Source: Nakamurella sp040546275 (GTDB lineage: Bacteria > Actinomycetota > Actinomycetes > Mycobacteriales > Nakamurellaceae). Taken from it: 64,000 nt of DNA. Below the pieces are notes generated by a model, which did not search any database, was not told the DNA's origin, and saw only the letters and a list, made by a program, of their open reading frames with translations. Each line of letters begins with the position of its first letter. Positions within the stretch are counted from its first letter, which is position 1. Location: assembly GCF_040546275.1 (NCBI RefSeq), contig NZ_JBEPNO010000015.1, forward strand, positions 62,001-126,000, in the 5' to 3' direction. Both the position numbers and the translations under genes were made by a program. Shown here piece by piece: positions 7,712 through 16,235 of this stretch.

Positions 7712-8478
7712 CCGAGGAACTGCCGCTGCTGCGGGTGCTGGATCTGCACAAGACCTACGGCCGCACCGAGGTTCTCAAGGGCGTCGACTTCGACGTCAAG
7801 GCCGGTGAGGTGAAGGCGTTGCTCGGGCCTTCCGGGTCCGGCAAGTCCACGATCCTGCGGCTGATGGCGCTGCTGGAACGCCCCGACGCGGGTGAGATCC
7901 TGCTGGAGGGAAAGCGCATGGGCATCAGCGCTTCCGCGGGCAAGGTTCGCCACCTCAAGGAGCGGGAGCTCGCGCGCCAGCGCACCGAGATCGGCATGGT
8001 CTTCCAGAAGTTCAACCTGTTCGCCCATCTCGACGCGGTGCACAACGTGATGCTCGGCCTGACCCAGGCCCGCCGGGTGCACAAGGCCGAGGCCCGCGAA
8101 CAGGCCATCGAGATGCTCGCCAGGGTCGGGCTTTCCGACCGGACCGGGCACTACCCGAGCGAGCTCTCCGGCGGTCAGCAGCAGCGGGTTGCCATCGCCA
8201 GGGCACTGGTGATGAACCCCAAGGTGATGCTCTTCGACGAACCGACGTCGGCCCTCGACCCGGAACTGGTCGGCGAGGTGCTGGCCGTCATGGAACAGCT
8301 CGCTGCCGAGGGTATGACGATGGTCGTGGTGACCCACGAGGTCCGGTTCGCCCGGCGGGTGGCCACCGAGGTGGCGATGTTCGACCAGGGGCAGATCGTC
8401 GAACAGGCTGCACCGGAGGACTTCTTCGACCGACCGGCCCACGAACGCACGATCAAGTTCCTCGAGCACGTGCACTGA
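7708..8478 (+). CDS. ABC transporter ATPase, polar amino acid type
   Basis: 256 residues; ATG at 7708 overlaps the permease stop (ATGA), giving a translationally coupled importer set. Walker A GPSGSGKST (residue ~40), Q-loop FQKFNLF, signature LSGGQQQR (~153), Walker B MLFDEPTSALD (Asp177/Glu178) and switch His in VVTHE. Very close in layout to GlnQ/HisP ATPases. It powers import through the permease at 6926. The long upstream open frame from 7195 is the same frame read out of phase through the permease and is not coding. Confidence 0.95.
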   Translation: MTEELPLLRVLDLHKTYGRTEVLKGVDFDVKAGEVKALLGPSGSGKSTILRLMALLERPDAGEILLEGKRMGISASAGKVRHLKERELARQRTEIGMVFQKFNLFAHLDAVHNVMLGLTQARRVHKAEAREQAIEMLARVGLSDRTGHYPSELSGGQQQRVAIARALVMNPKVMLFDEPTSALDPELVGEVLAVMEQLAAEGMTMVVVTHEVRFARRVATEVAMFDQGQIVEQAAPEDFFDRPAHERTIKFLEHVH

Positions 8479-8536
8479 GACGTCCGGCTCCCACGGCCCC
8501 AGACGCACAACCCGACGACGACGAATGGAGCTCGAC

Positions 8537-9544
8537 ATGACACCGGCACGTCCGCTGGCCGTCTACACCGACGTCGACGATCTCGACGCGGCGCCGGGCG
8601 TGGAGACGTTGATGGCAGCGGGGTTGGACGTCGTGGTGCTCGAAACCCGCGATCCCGACGTCATCCTCGCCGCCGCCGCGGGGGCAACCGCTCTGCTCGT
8701 CGGCTATGCGCCGGTCACTGCGGCCATGCTCGAGGCGATGCCGGTTCTGCGGGTGATCTCGCTGCTGTCGATGGGTAGCGACGGCATCGATGTCCCGGCT
8801 GCCACGCAGCGCGGGATCTGGGTCGCAAACATCACCGATGTCGCCACCGCGGAGGTGGCGACCCACGCCTGGGCGCTGACGTTGTCGCTGGTCCGTTGCC
8901 TGCCGTTCTTCCAGACCGGCGCACAGACGACCACCCCGGACGGAGCAGACGCCGGCTGGCTGGCTCGCCCGGATCGGCTGCCCCGCAGGCTCTCCGACCT
9001 GACGGTGGGGCTGATCGGTCTCGGCCGGATCGGGACCGCCTTTGCCGCGATGGCGGCCGGGCAGGTCGGATCGATCATCGCCCACGACCCGTTCGTGTGC
9101 GATGGGAGCTGGCCCGCTGGTGTCCAGCCGGCCGCACTCGACGACGTCGTGGCCACCGCGGACATCCTGTCGCTGCACGTGCCGCTGACCGACGAGACCC
9201 GTCATCTGGTGAATGCAGACCTGTTGAGTCGTCTCAAGTTCGGGTCGTACCTGGTCAATGTGTCACGCGGGGGCCTGGTCGACTCCACCGCTCTCGCCGC
9301 GTCGCTGTGCGCGGGTCACCTGGCCGGCGCCGCCCTCGACGTGCTGGACGTCGAACCGCCACCCGCGGACCATCCGCTGCTGGGCCTTCCCAACGTCATC
9401 CTGACCCCGCACATCGGCTACCTGTCGGACGTGACCGTGCGCGCGTACATCGACCACCAGGCAGCGAACGTGGTGTCCTGGCTGCAGACCGGCCGCCCGC
9501 TGACGCCGGTCAATGCCCCCGCAGCGGGGAGGAGTACCGCATGA
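8537..9544 (+). CDS. D-2-hydroxyacid dehydrogenase family oxidoreductase
   Basis: 335 residues. I prefer the ATG at 8537 over 8525 because GGAG at 8527-8530 is well spaced for it. NAD-binding GLIGLGRIG (~residue 159), catalytic Arg in VSRGG, Glu in LDVEPP and His in LTPHIG give the complete D-isomer 2-hydroxyacid dehydrogenase (formate/phosphoglycerate dehydrogenase-like) set. It interconverts a 2-oxoacid and a D-2-hydroxyacid with NAD(P)H. Its gene overlaps the ThDP enzyme downstream, so the two probably act on the same 2-oxoacid. Substrate inferred only. Confidence 0.85.
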   Translation: MTPARPLAVYTDVDDLDAAPGVETLMAAGLDVVVLETRDPDVILAAAAGATALLVGYAPVTAAMLEAMPVLRVISLLSMGSDGIDVPAATQRGIWVANITDVATAEVATHAWALTLSLVRCLPFFQTGAQTTTPDGADAGWLARPDRLPRRLSDLTVGLIGLGRIGTAFAAMAAGQVGSIIAHDPFVCDGSWPAGVQPAALDDVVATADILSLHVPLTDETRHLVNADLLSRLKFGSYLVNVSRGGLVDSTALAASLCAGHLAGAALDVLDVEPPPADHPLLGLPNVILTPHIGYLSDVTVRAYIDHQAANVVSWLQTGRPLTPVNAPAAGRSTA

Positions 9545-11139
9545 AGTTCGGCGAGGCGATCATCGACCTGATCGCCAATTCCTACGACGTGGACACCGTT
9601 TTCGGCATTCCGGGTGTGCATACCATCGAGTTCTACCGCGGTGTCCACAGCCGCCGGTTACATTCCGTCGTCCCCCGCCACGAGCAGGGTGGCGCCTTCA
9701 TGGCCGATGGCTACACCCGGGTGACCGGCAAGCCCGGGGTCTGCCTGTTCGTCACCGGACCCGGTGTGCTGAACGCGATGACGCCGATCGCCCAGGCCTG
9801 GCACGACTCCATCCCGATGCTCGTCCTGGCGGCCACCACCGCGTCCGGGGACCTCGGGCGTGGGCGGGGGCCACTGCACGACGTCGGTGACCAGACGGCG
9901 ATGACCGTTCCCATCACCTCGATCTCGGAGACGGTCAGCGATCCGGACCGGTTCGCCGAGCTGATCGCGCAGGCCTGGCAGTCGTGGGCGGTCGGCCGTC
10001 CGCGTCCCGTCCATCTGGCGGTGCCCGTGGATCTGCTGTCCGCTGAGGTCGGCCCGATCAAACCGGTGCGGCTCGAGGCCACGCCGACCGAACCCGACCA
10101 GACGGCGGTGACCTCAGCCGCGCAGGCGCTGCGGGCGGCCGTGCGGCCGGTCATCCTCGCCGGTGGTGGGGCGCTTGGCGCCCCCGACGGAATCCGGCTG
10201 CTCGCCGAACGTCTCGACGCGCCGGTAGTGACCACCGGCAACGCGAAGGGGCTGATCCCGGCCGATCATCCCCTGTCCGTCGGGACCCTGCTGCCCTTCT
10301 CGCCAGTGCTCGACCTGATCGAGCGGGCCGATGTTGTGCTGGCCATCGGCACGGAGTTCTCCGACGTGGACCGCATCTACACCGGCGCCGAGCTGAAAAT
10401 TCCCGGAACCTTGATCCGGGTGGACATCGACCGCGGTCAGTTGGACGGCCTGGTGAAGGCCACCATCGGGATCGCCGCTGATGCTGCGCTGACGATCGAA
10501 GCTCTGCTGCTGGTGTTGCCGGCACATCCGCAGGCTAGGGGCGGCGCCGAACGAACGCGGAAGACCGTTGCCGCCGTGACGTTCTCGGACCAGACGGAGC
10601 AGCACGGACCGTGGCTGGACGCCTTGGGCTCCGTGTTGACCGACGATACCGTGACCGTGCTGGACTCGACCCAGCTGGCCTACAGTGCTCTGCACCGTCT
10701 CCCCGGAGGACACCCGGGCAACTGGATCGCCTCCTATGGGCTGGGCACCCTCGGTCCGGCGCTACCGATGGCCGTCGGCGCCAGGATCGGCCGGCAGGAG
10801 GCACCGGTGGTTGCCGTCGCGGGTGACGGCGGCGTGCTCTTCACCCTGCCCGAGTTGGCCACCGCGGTGGACACCGGCGGCCAACTGACCCTCGTCATCT
10901 GGGACAACGCCGGGTACGGGGAGATCCGGGACTCGTTCGACCGGGCCGCGGCACCGCGGATCGGCACCGAGACCTCCGCCCACGACCTGGTCGCCATCGC
11001 CCGTGGCTTCGGCGCAGCTGCAACCAGAGTCGACACCCCGGAGATCTTTGCCGATGAACTGGGTGTCGCGGCAACACGGCAAGGCGTCAGCGTCGTCGTC
11101 GCCACCGAACCCGGGTCGCCCGCGACCCGACCGCATTGA
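9541..11139 (+). CDS. ThDP-dependent enzyme, acetolactate synthase-like (possible 2-oxoacid decarboxylase)
   Basis: 532 residues from an ATG at 9541 overlapping the previous stop (ATGA). Three-domain ThDP fold: PYR domain with catalytic Glu48 in RHEQGGAF, central domain (PVILAGGGA ~residue 205), and PP domain with GDGG (~428) and the downstream Asn of the metal/ThDP motif in WDNAGYGE. No FAD-site hallmark of true acetolactate synthase was evident. Next to a ureohydrolase and basic amino acid importer, the best guess is a decarboxylase of an arginine-derived 2-oxoacid (the 5-guanidino-2-oxopentanoate decarboxylase group), but this is inference from context. Confidence 0.8.
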   Translation: MKFGEAIIDLIANSYDVDTVFGIPGVHTIEFYRGVHSRRLHSVVPRHEQGGAFMADGYTRVTGKPGVCLFVTGPGVLNAMTPIAQAWHDSIPMLVLAATTASGDLGRGRGPLHDVGDQTAMTVPITSISETVSDPDRFAELIAQAWQSWAVGRPRPVHLAVPVDLLSAEVGPIKPVRLEATPTEPDQTAVTSAAQALRAAVRPVILAGGGALGAPDGIRLLAERLDAPVVTTGNAKGLIPADHPLSVGTLLPFSPVLDLIERADVVLAIGTEFSDVDRIYTGAELKIPGTLIRVDIDRGQLDGLVKATIGIAADAALTIEALLLVLPAHPQARGGAERTRKTVAAVTFSDQTEQHGPWLDALGSVLTDDTVTVLDSTQLAYSALHRLPGGHPGNWIASYGLGTLGPALPMAVGARIGRQEAPVVAVAGDGGVLFTLPELATAVDTGGQLTLVIWDNAGYGEIRDSFDRAAAPRIGTETSAHDLVAIARGFGAAATRVDTPEIFADELGVAATRQGVSVVVATEPGSPATRPH

Positions 11140-11224
11140 CCTACGCACAGGCCCCGACGGCGAGAGATCAACCTACCAGCATGATCCGGTCACCACGGCC
11201 GGACGAACGAAGGAGGCGAGCACC

Positions 11225-12226
11225 ACGTCGGCATTCTCGGACGGTCCGCAGGTTCCCCGCGTCGGCGTCGACGGCAGGGTGGGACCCATCGACGCCTCGT
11301 TGATCCCGCGGTACGCCGGCATCGCCACGTTCGCGAGACTCCCTCGCCTGCAGGATGTTCCGGCGCCGGACATCGCCATCCTCGGCATCCCCTTCGACAG
11401 CGGGGTGTCCTACCGCCCCGGTGCCCGGTTCGGGCCGAGCCACGTCCGGGAGGCCTCCCGGCTGCTGCGGCCTTACAACCCGGCACAGGAGGTGTCTCCG
11501 TTCCAGCAGAAGCAGGTGGTGGACGCCGGTGACCTGGCGGTCAACCCGTTCGACATCGGCGAGGCCGTGGACACCATCGACCTGTCCGTCACCGAACTCT
11601 TCGACGCCGGGATCACCCCGCTGGTGATCGGCGGCGACCACACCATCGCGCTGCCGATGCTGCGGGCGGCCCACCGCAGGTTCGGCCAGGTCGCGGTGCT
11701 GCACTTCGATGCCCACCTCGATACCTGGGACAGCTACTTCGGTGCCGACTACACCCACGGCACCCCGTTCCGCCGGGCGGTCGAGGAGGATCTCCTCGAC
11801 CTGGAGGCACTCTCGCACGTCGGTACGCGCGGCCCGCTCTACTCCGCGCAGGATCTCACCGACGACGCCCGCCTGGGTTTCGGCATCGTCACGTCGTCCG
11901 CTGTCGGCCGTCGCGGTGTGGACGAGGTCGCGTCGGCGCTCCGCGAACGCATCGGCGACCGCCCGCTGTACGTCTCGATCGACATCGACGTACTCGATCC
12001 GGCCCACGCGCCGGGCACCGGCACCCCCGAAGCGGGTGGCCTGACCAGCCGCGAACTGCTCGAACTGCTGCGAGGGCTGCATGGCCTCAACCTGATCGGC
12101 GCGGACGTCGTCGAGGTGGCCCCGGCCTACGACCACGCCCAGATCACCGCCATCGCGGCAGCGCACGTCAGCTACGAACTGCTGTCGCTGCTGGCCCGCA
12201 AGAAGACTCCCGAGGTCGGCGCATGA
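11225..12226 (+). CDS. Agmatinase/guanidinobutyrase-family ureohydrolase
   Basis: Hydrolyses a guanidino group to urea plus amine using two Mn ions. All metal ligands are visible: His139 (GGDH), Asp162/His164/Asp166 (FDAHLD) and Asp253/Asp255 (SIDIDVLD). There is no ATG, GTG or TTG in frame between the previous stop and 11279. A perfect AAGGAGG at 11210-11216 sits eight bases before ACG at 11225, so I place the start there; GTG at 11279 would give 315 residues and is the conservative alternative. The substrate could be agmatine, guanidinobutyrate or another guanidino acid. Confidence 0.85.
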   Translation, partial: TSAFSDGPQVPRVGVDGRVGPIDASLIPRYAGIATFARLPRLQDVPAPDIAILGIPFDSGVSYRPGARFGPSHVREASRLLRPYNPAQEVSPFQQKQVVDAGDLAVNPFDIGEAVDTIDLSVTELFDAGITPLVIGGDHTIALPMLRAAHRRFGQVAVLHFDAHLDTWDSYFGADYTHGTPFRRAVEEDLLDLEALSHVGTRGPLYSAQDLTDDARLGFGIVTSSAVGRRGVDEVASALRERIGDRPLYVSIDIDVLDPAHAPGTGTPEAGGLTSRELLELLRGLHGLNLIGADVVEVAPAYDHAQITAIAAAHVSYELLSLLARKKTPEVGA

Positions 12227-13167
12227 CGTTCGACCCCGGCCTCCAGACGGCCACTCCGACCCTCAGTCTCTTCCAATCCCTCTGGGCCATGGAGGATCTG
12301 CCCTACCGTGGTGAATCCCAGTGGACCTTGGCGGAACGGGTCGACATGATCGCCGGTGGCGGATTCGCCGGCCTGGCCGTTGATCTCGGGGCACGTCAGG
12401 CTCCGGCAGCGGCAGACGTCGGACCGCTGGCCGCGGCCGCCGGCCTGCGGACCGCCGTCTTCGCCTTCGTCCGCGACGCCACCGGACTCGACTCCGCGCT
12501 GCGGTATGCCGAGCAGATCGGTGCTCCCGACATGGTGGTCTGCGCCGAGGTCTTCGACCCGGATCCGTTGGCGCAGGCCCGGATCATCAATCAGTGGTAC
12601 GGCATCGCGGAGCGGGCCGGTGTGCGCCTGCAACTCGAAACGCACCGCGGCACCATGACCAACGACCTGCGGATGACGACTCGCATCCTGGCGAACCTCG
12701 ACCCTGCCGTCGATCTGGCCATCGACCTGTCCCACCACGTCTGCGGCTGCGAGCTACCCGACAAGGCGACCGACGAGATCGAGAACCTGATCAGCCTTCT
12801 CCTGGCGCGGGCCGGATCGCTTCAGGGCCGTATCGCCAACCGCGGACAGGTCCAGTTGCCGTTGACGTTCCCGGCCCACCAGGGCTGGGTCGAGCGATTC
12901 CGGGGCTGGTGGGTCCAGGGTTTCCGAACGATCCTGGACCGGGAACCGCAGGCGGACATCATGTTCTGCACCGAGCTCGGGACCACGCCCTACGCCATCA
13001 CCGGTGCCGACGGCCTCGAACTCTCCGACCGCTGGGCCGAGGCCCTGCTGCTCTGCGACTGGGCCGCAACGGCTTTCGCCGACGCCATGACCATGTCCGA
13101 CGGTGCCGCCCCGACCGACCCGACCCCAGCGACTGCACAGACCGCACAGCCCGCGAGGAGCAGCTGA
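12223..13167 (+). CDS. Xylose-isomerase-like TIM-barrel protein
   Basis: 314 residues; ATG at 12223 overlaps the ureohydrolase stop. Fold and metal ligands of the sugar phosphate isomerase/epimerase (AP endonuclease 2) superfamily: Glu139 in LQLETH, Asp168/His171 in IDLSHH and Glu251 in FCTELG, so it is likely an active divalent-metal isomerase, epimerase or hydrolase rather than a dead barrel. No specific family is recognisable. The last ~30 residues are a Pro/Thr/Ala-rich tail. It is coupled on both sides, so it belongs to the catabolic pathway. Confidence 0.75.
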   Translation: MTFDPGLQTATPTLSLFQSLWAMEDLPYRGESQWTLAERVDMIAGGGFAGLAVDLGARQAPAAADVGPLAAAAGLRTAVFAFVRDATGLDSALRYAEQIGAPDMVVCAEVFDPDPLAQARIINQWYGIAERAGVRLQLETHRGTMTNDLRMTTRILANLDPAVDLAIDLSHHVCGCELPDKATDEIENLISLLLARAGSLQGRIANRGQVQLPLTFPAHQGWVERFRGWWVQGFRTILDREPQADIMFCTELGTTPYAITGADGLELSDRWAEALLLCDWAATAFADAMTMSDGAAPTDPTPATAQTAQPARSS

Positions 13168-14345
13168 TGACCGTCCAGAGCGCCCCAGCCTCCAGCACAG
13201 CCGCCGGCAATCAGATCGTCGCGGGCCCGTTGTCCGAAAGACCCCAGGGCCGCTCCATTCTCCCCGGCCGGGCCTACACCGGCCAGGCCGAGTTCGACCA
13301 GGAACAGGAGGCCATCTTCGCCTCCGGTTGGGTGTGGGCCGGGTACGAGCACTGGGCTCCCGTCGGCGGCGACGTCATCCCGGTGACCGTTGCCGGCCGG
13401 CCGCTGCTGATCGTCCGCGGCGATGACGGCGAACTTCGCGTCTTCCACAATTCCTGTCGTCATCGGGGAATGGTGCTCACCGAGGAGAAGATCCAGGTGA
13501 CCAGGAGGATCCAGTGTGCGTACCACTGCTGGTCCTACCACCTCGACGGAACACTAGCCGCAGCACCGTTCTTCAGGCGCGAGAAGCGCACGGCCCCCGA
13601 CCAGGAGTTTGTGGCCGGCCTGGGCCTCCTGCCGGTGGCCAGCGCGACCTGGGCCGGCATGGTGTTCGTCAACCTCAGCCCGGATCCACGGCCCCTGGCC
13701 GAACTGCTCGCTCCATTGCAGAAGCGCTGGCAGCACATCGATCTGAACAGACTGACGCTGGCCCAGGAACGTAAGTTCGACATCCGGGCCAACTGGAAAC
13801 TGATCGTCGAGAACTTCCTCGATTTCTACCACCTGCCGTTCATCCACCCGCAGGTCGGACCGGTCTCGGCCTCGCTCGACGTCGACGACGTCCTGGTCGC
13901 ACCGGAGATCATCGGCGGCTGCTACCCGCGCGGCGCGGCCGGCAAGGCGAAGAAGAGCGCCGACCAGCTGCCCTGGCTCGGTGACGTCCCCGCCGATCGG
14001 CTGGAAAGTCAGGACATCTTCTGCGTCTTCCCCAACGCGCTCTTGTTCCTGGAGTCGGACTGGTTCCAGGTGATCGGCTTCGAACCGCTGGCGCCGGACC
14101 ACACTCTCGAGCACATGGCGATCTTCGTCGACTCCTCCGCCGACTCCGAGGACTTCAGCACCGCGATCAAGAGTCTGTGCGAGGTGCTCTACGAGGTGAA
14201 CGAGCAGGATCTCCCCATCCTCCGAAAGCTGCAGGCGGGCAGGCACTCTCCCGGCGCCGACCGCACCACGTTGCTGTCCTGGTGGGATCAGATCACCGCC
14301 CACTTCCAGTCGCTGGTCCGAGATCGTGCGGGCTATCCCCAGTGA
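13167..14345 (+). CDS. Rieske non-haem iron oxygenase, alpha subunit
   Basis: 392 residues; ATG overlaps the previous stop by one base (TGATG) and has GAGGAG upstream. Rieske [2Fe-2S] ligands Cys97/His99 (CRHRG) and Cys117/His120 (CAYHCW). The catalytic domain has the mononuclear iron motif ENFLDFYHLPFIH, with Asp219 bridging and His222/His227 as ligands. It hydroxylates or N-demethylates its substrate and needs a reductase partner, which is not encoded nearby. The overall shape is close to the glycine betaine/carnitine-type oxygenases. Last gene of the operon; 193 bases without a gene follow. Confidence 0.88.
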   Translation: MTVQSAPASSTAAGNQIVAGPLSERPQGRSILPGRAYTGQAEFDQEQEAIFASGWVWAGYEHWAPVGGDVIPVTVAGRPLLIVRGDDGELRVFHNSCRHRGMVLTEEKIQVTRRIQCAYHCWSYHLDGTLAAAPFFRREKRTAPDQEFVAGLGLLPVASATWAGMVFVNLSPDPRPLAELLAPLQKRWQHIDLNRLTLAQERKFDIRANWKLIVENFLDFYHLPFIHPQVGPVSASLDVDDVLVAPEIIGGCYPRGAAGKAKKSADQLPWLGDVPADRLESQDIFCVFPNALLFLESDWFQVIGFEPLAPDHTLEHMAIFVDSSADSEDFSTAIKSLCEVLYEVNEQDLPILRKLQAGRHSPGADRTTLLSWWDQITAHFQSLVRDRAGYPQ

Positions 14346-14538
14346 GTGTCGATGCGCGACAACGCTTCGCATGACGTGCCACTGTCTCGGACGCCCGTGC
14401 GCCGATGACGATCGCCACGGCGATCGGGACATGGACCCGGACTCGCGCGGTGTGCCGTTACCCAGGTGTTACGGGTCGTGAGTTGAGTCAGCCTCGTCGG
14501 AGCCGCATCCCGCGGCGACGAGGAAGGGAGTCACCACC

Positions 14539-15165
14539 ATGAGGCACCCGAAACATCCGGTCCGGCAGACACTCGAATTCATCTCGATCGCTTCGTGCGC
14601 AATCATCCTGAGTGGCTGCAACTCCGGCACGACCACCGCGACCGCCGTTGCCGCCACCACGTCCTCTTCGGCGAGTACGGCTGCCAGCGCGCCGGCCGCG
14701 CTACCGTCCAACGCTCTACCGTCGAGCGCTCCGGCAACCGGCGCCACGGCGGAGGGTGTGCGCACTCCCTCCGCGGCCGGCGGATCACCGACTACCGGGA
14801 AGTGCACCGACCTGACGGCGGCTGCTGCCGGCGCAGCGGTAGGCAAGCCCACCACGCTGACATTGGACAGCTCCGACGCCATCAGCTCCACCTGCGATGT
14901 CAACGTCGCTGGCGAGGTCGATCCCATCCAGCTTTTCGTGATCACCTCGGCCACCGCGAGGGAGTTCGCCGACGAGAAGAAGGCCGCAGCTGATCTCAAG
15001 ACGGTCGGCGGGGTAGGTGACCAGGCATTCACCGACGCGCTCGGGGTGGAGGTACTGCGCGGAAGTGTCGAGATCAAGGTGGGCGGACCGGAAGATGCAC
15101 TGAAGAACGATGACTACTCGGTGCCGACCGCGATTGCGAAGGCGATGGTCGCCGCGCTGAAGTGA
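14539..15165 (+). CDS. Small lipoprotein of unknown function
   Basis: 208 residues from an ATG at 14539 with GGGAG upstream. Signal peptide ends in the lipobox LSGC (Cys27), followed by a Thr/Ala/Ser-rich linker to ~residue 85 and a ~115-residue domain starting GKCTDLTAAAAGAAVGKPT with a second Cys in SSTCDVNV. The layout is similar to DUF3558-like lipoproteins, though family assignment is not certain. Located outside the membrane. It does not appear to belong to the operon upstream, from which it is 193 bases away. Confidence 0.7.
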   Translation: MRHPKHPVRQTLEFISIASCAIILSGCNSGTTTATAVAATTSSSASTAASAPAALPSNALPSSAPATGATAEGVRTPSAAGGSPTTGKCTDLTAAAAGAAVGKPTTLTLDSSDAISSTCDVNVAGEVDPIQLFVITSATAREFADEKKAAADLKTVGGVGDQAFTDALGVEVLRGSVEIKVGGPEDALKNDDYSVPTAIAKAMVAALK

Positions 15166-15244
15166 GCTGTCTTTCGCTGCACCACAGCCGTGCTGCCACC
15201 ACAACCTTCGCTGCCACAACAGTGCGCGACACCGGACGACTGCA

Positions 15245-16150
15245 CTACCGAATGGACTGCATCCTGGCGATGGCCCGCTCGATGACGACCTGACTGGCCT
15301 TGGACAACGGTATATCCCTACGGACGACGATCGCGAATTCGTCGAAGATCCTGGGCCGCATCGATACCCACTTCAGATTCGGCGAAAGGCGTTGCCCCAT
15401 ACGGCTGAGCAGGCCCCTTGCCGTCACCGCATCGGCGCGGCCGGTCGCGGCGATCTCGAGCGCGGTCTCGATGTCCTCCACCTCGACCACCGGTGTCAGC
15501 GTGCCGCCCACGGATTGGACGGCTCGCGCAAGTTGCCGACGGGTAGAATCGTTGTTTCCCCAGCTCGCCTCGGACAGCACCAACGGCGCAGCCGCGAGAA
15601 CCGTTGCGGTGACGGGGCGCTGCACCCGCTCCGGGACCGCACTGACGTAGACCACCTCGTCTCGCATGATCGGCGTGACGGCCAGCCCGGCGTCGGCTAC
15701 CGGCAGCGTGATGATCGCCGCGTCCAACCGGCCGCGGCGCAACTCTTCGTGCACATCCGTCGAGTTCTGGCCGATGAGTTCGATCCGCACGTCCGGATAC
15801 CGTTCCAGCACATCCGCCACCAGATCGGCGTCGAAATAGAGCCGCGAGGTGCCGAACACGCCGAACCGGATGGTGCCAGACGTCACCTCCCTGATCGAGG
15901 CGACCGCGCCGACCGCGGCCACGGCCGCATTCAAGGTCTGCTGCGCGTGCACCCGCAACACCTCGGCCGCCTCGGTGGGCACCAGTCCCCGGCCGACCCG
16001 CCGGAACAGGACGGTGCCAAGACCCCGTTCCAACAGCCGCACCTGCTCGGAGATCGAGGGTTGGGCCATGCCGAGCGACAGCGCCGCTGCGGTGAACGAA
16101 CCGTCATCGAAGACGGAGACGAAACAGCGCAACTGGTGCAGGGTGAACAT
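15245..16150 (-). CDS. LysR-family transcriptional regulator
   Basis: 301 residues. The N-terminal winged helix reads LHQLRCFVSVFDDGSFTAAA then AQPSISEQVRLLERGLGTVLFRR, the classical LysR HTH. The effector-binding domain begins about residue 90 (TIRFGVFGTSRLYF) with two Rossmann-like lobes. It is divergent from the EamA transporter gene with 85 bases between the starts, the standard LysR-target arrangement, so regulation of that exporter is the simplest inference. The inducer is unknown. Confidence 0.9.
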   Translation of the reverse strand: MFTLHQLRCFVSVFDDGSFTAAALSLGMAQPSISEQVRLLERGLGTVLFRRVGRGLVPTEAAEVLRVHAQQTLNAAVAAVGAVASIREVTSGTIRFGVFGTSRLYFDADLVADVLERYPDVRIELIGQNSTDVHEELRRGRLDAAIITLPVADAGLAVTPIMRDEVVYVSAVPERVQRPVTATVLAAAPLVLSEASWGNNDSTRRQLARAVQSVGGTLTPVVEVEDIETALEIAATGRADAVTARGLLSRMGQRLSPNLKWVSMRPRIFDEFAIVVRRDIPLSKASQVVIERAIARMQSIR

Positions 16151-16235
16151 CGGACCCCATCTCCTCGGATTTTCCTATGGATGGTGAAGGAAACCCAGGC
16201 TACCCCGATACGTCTGCATCTCCTAGGTTGGGCAG
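16151..16235. promoter_or_regulatory. Divergent promoter region of LysR and EamA genes
   Basis: This 85-base gap is relatively AT-rich around 16168-16205 (TTTTCCTATGGATGG...) and must hold both promoters. LysR proteins usually bind a T-N11-A box here; a unique box cannot be assigned by eye. Confidence 0.35.
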
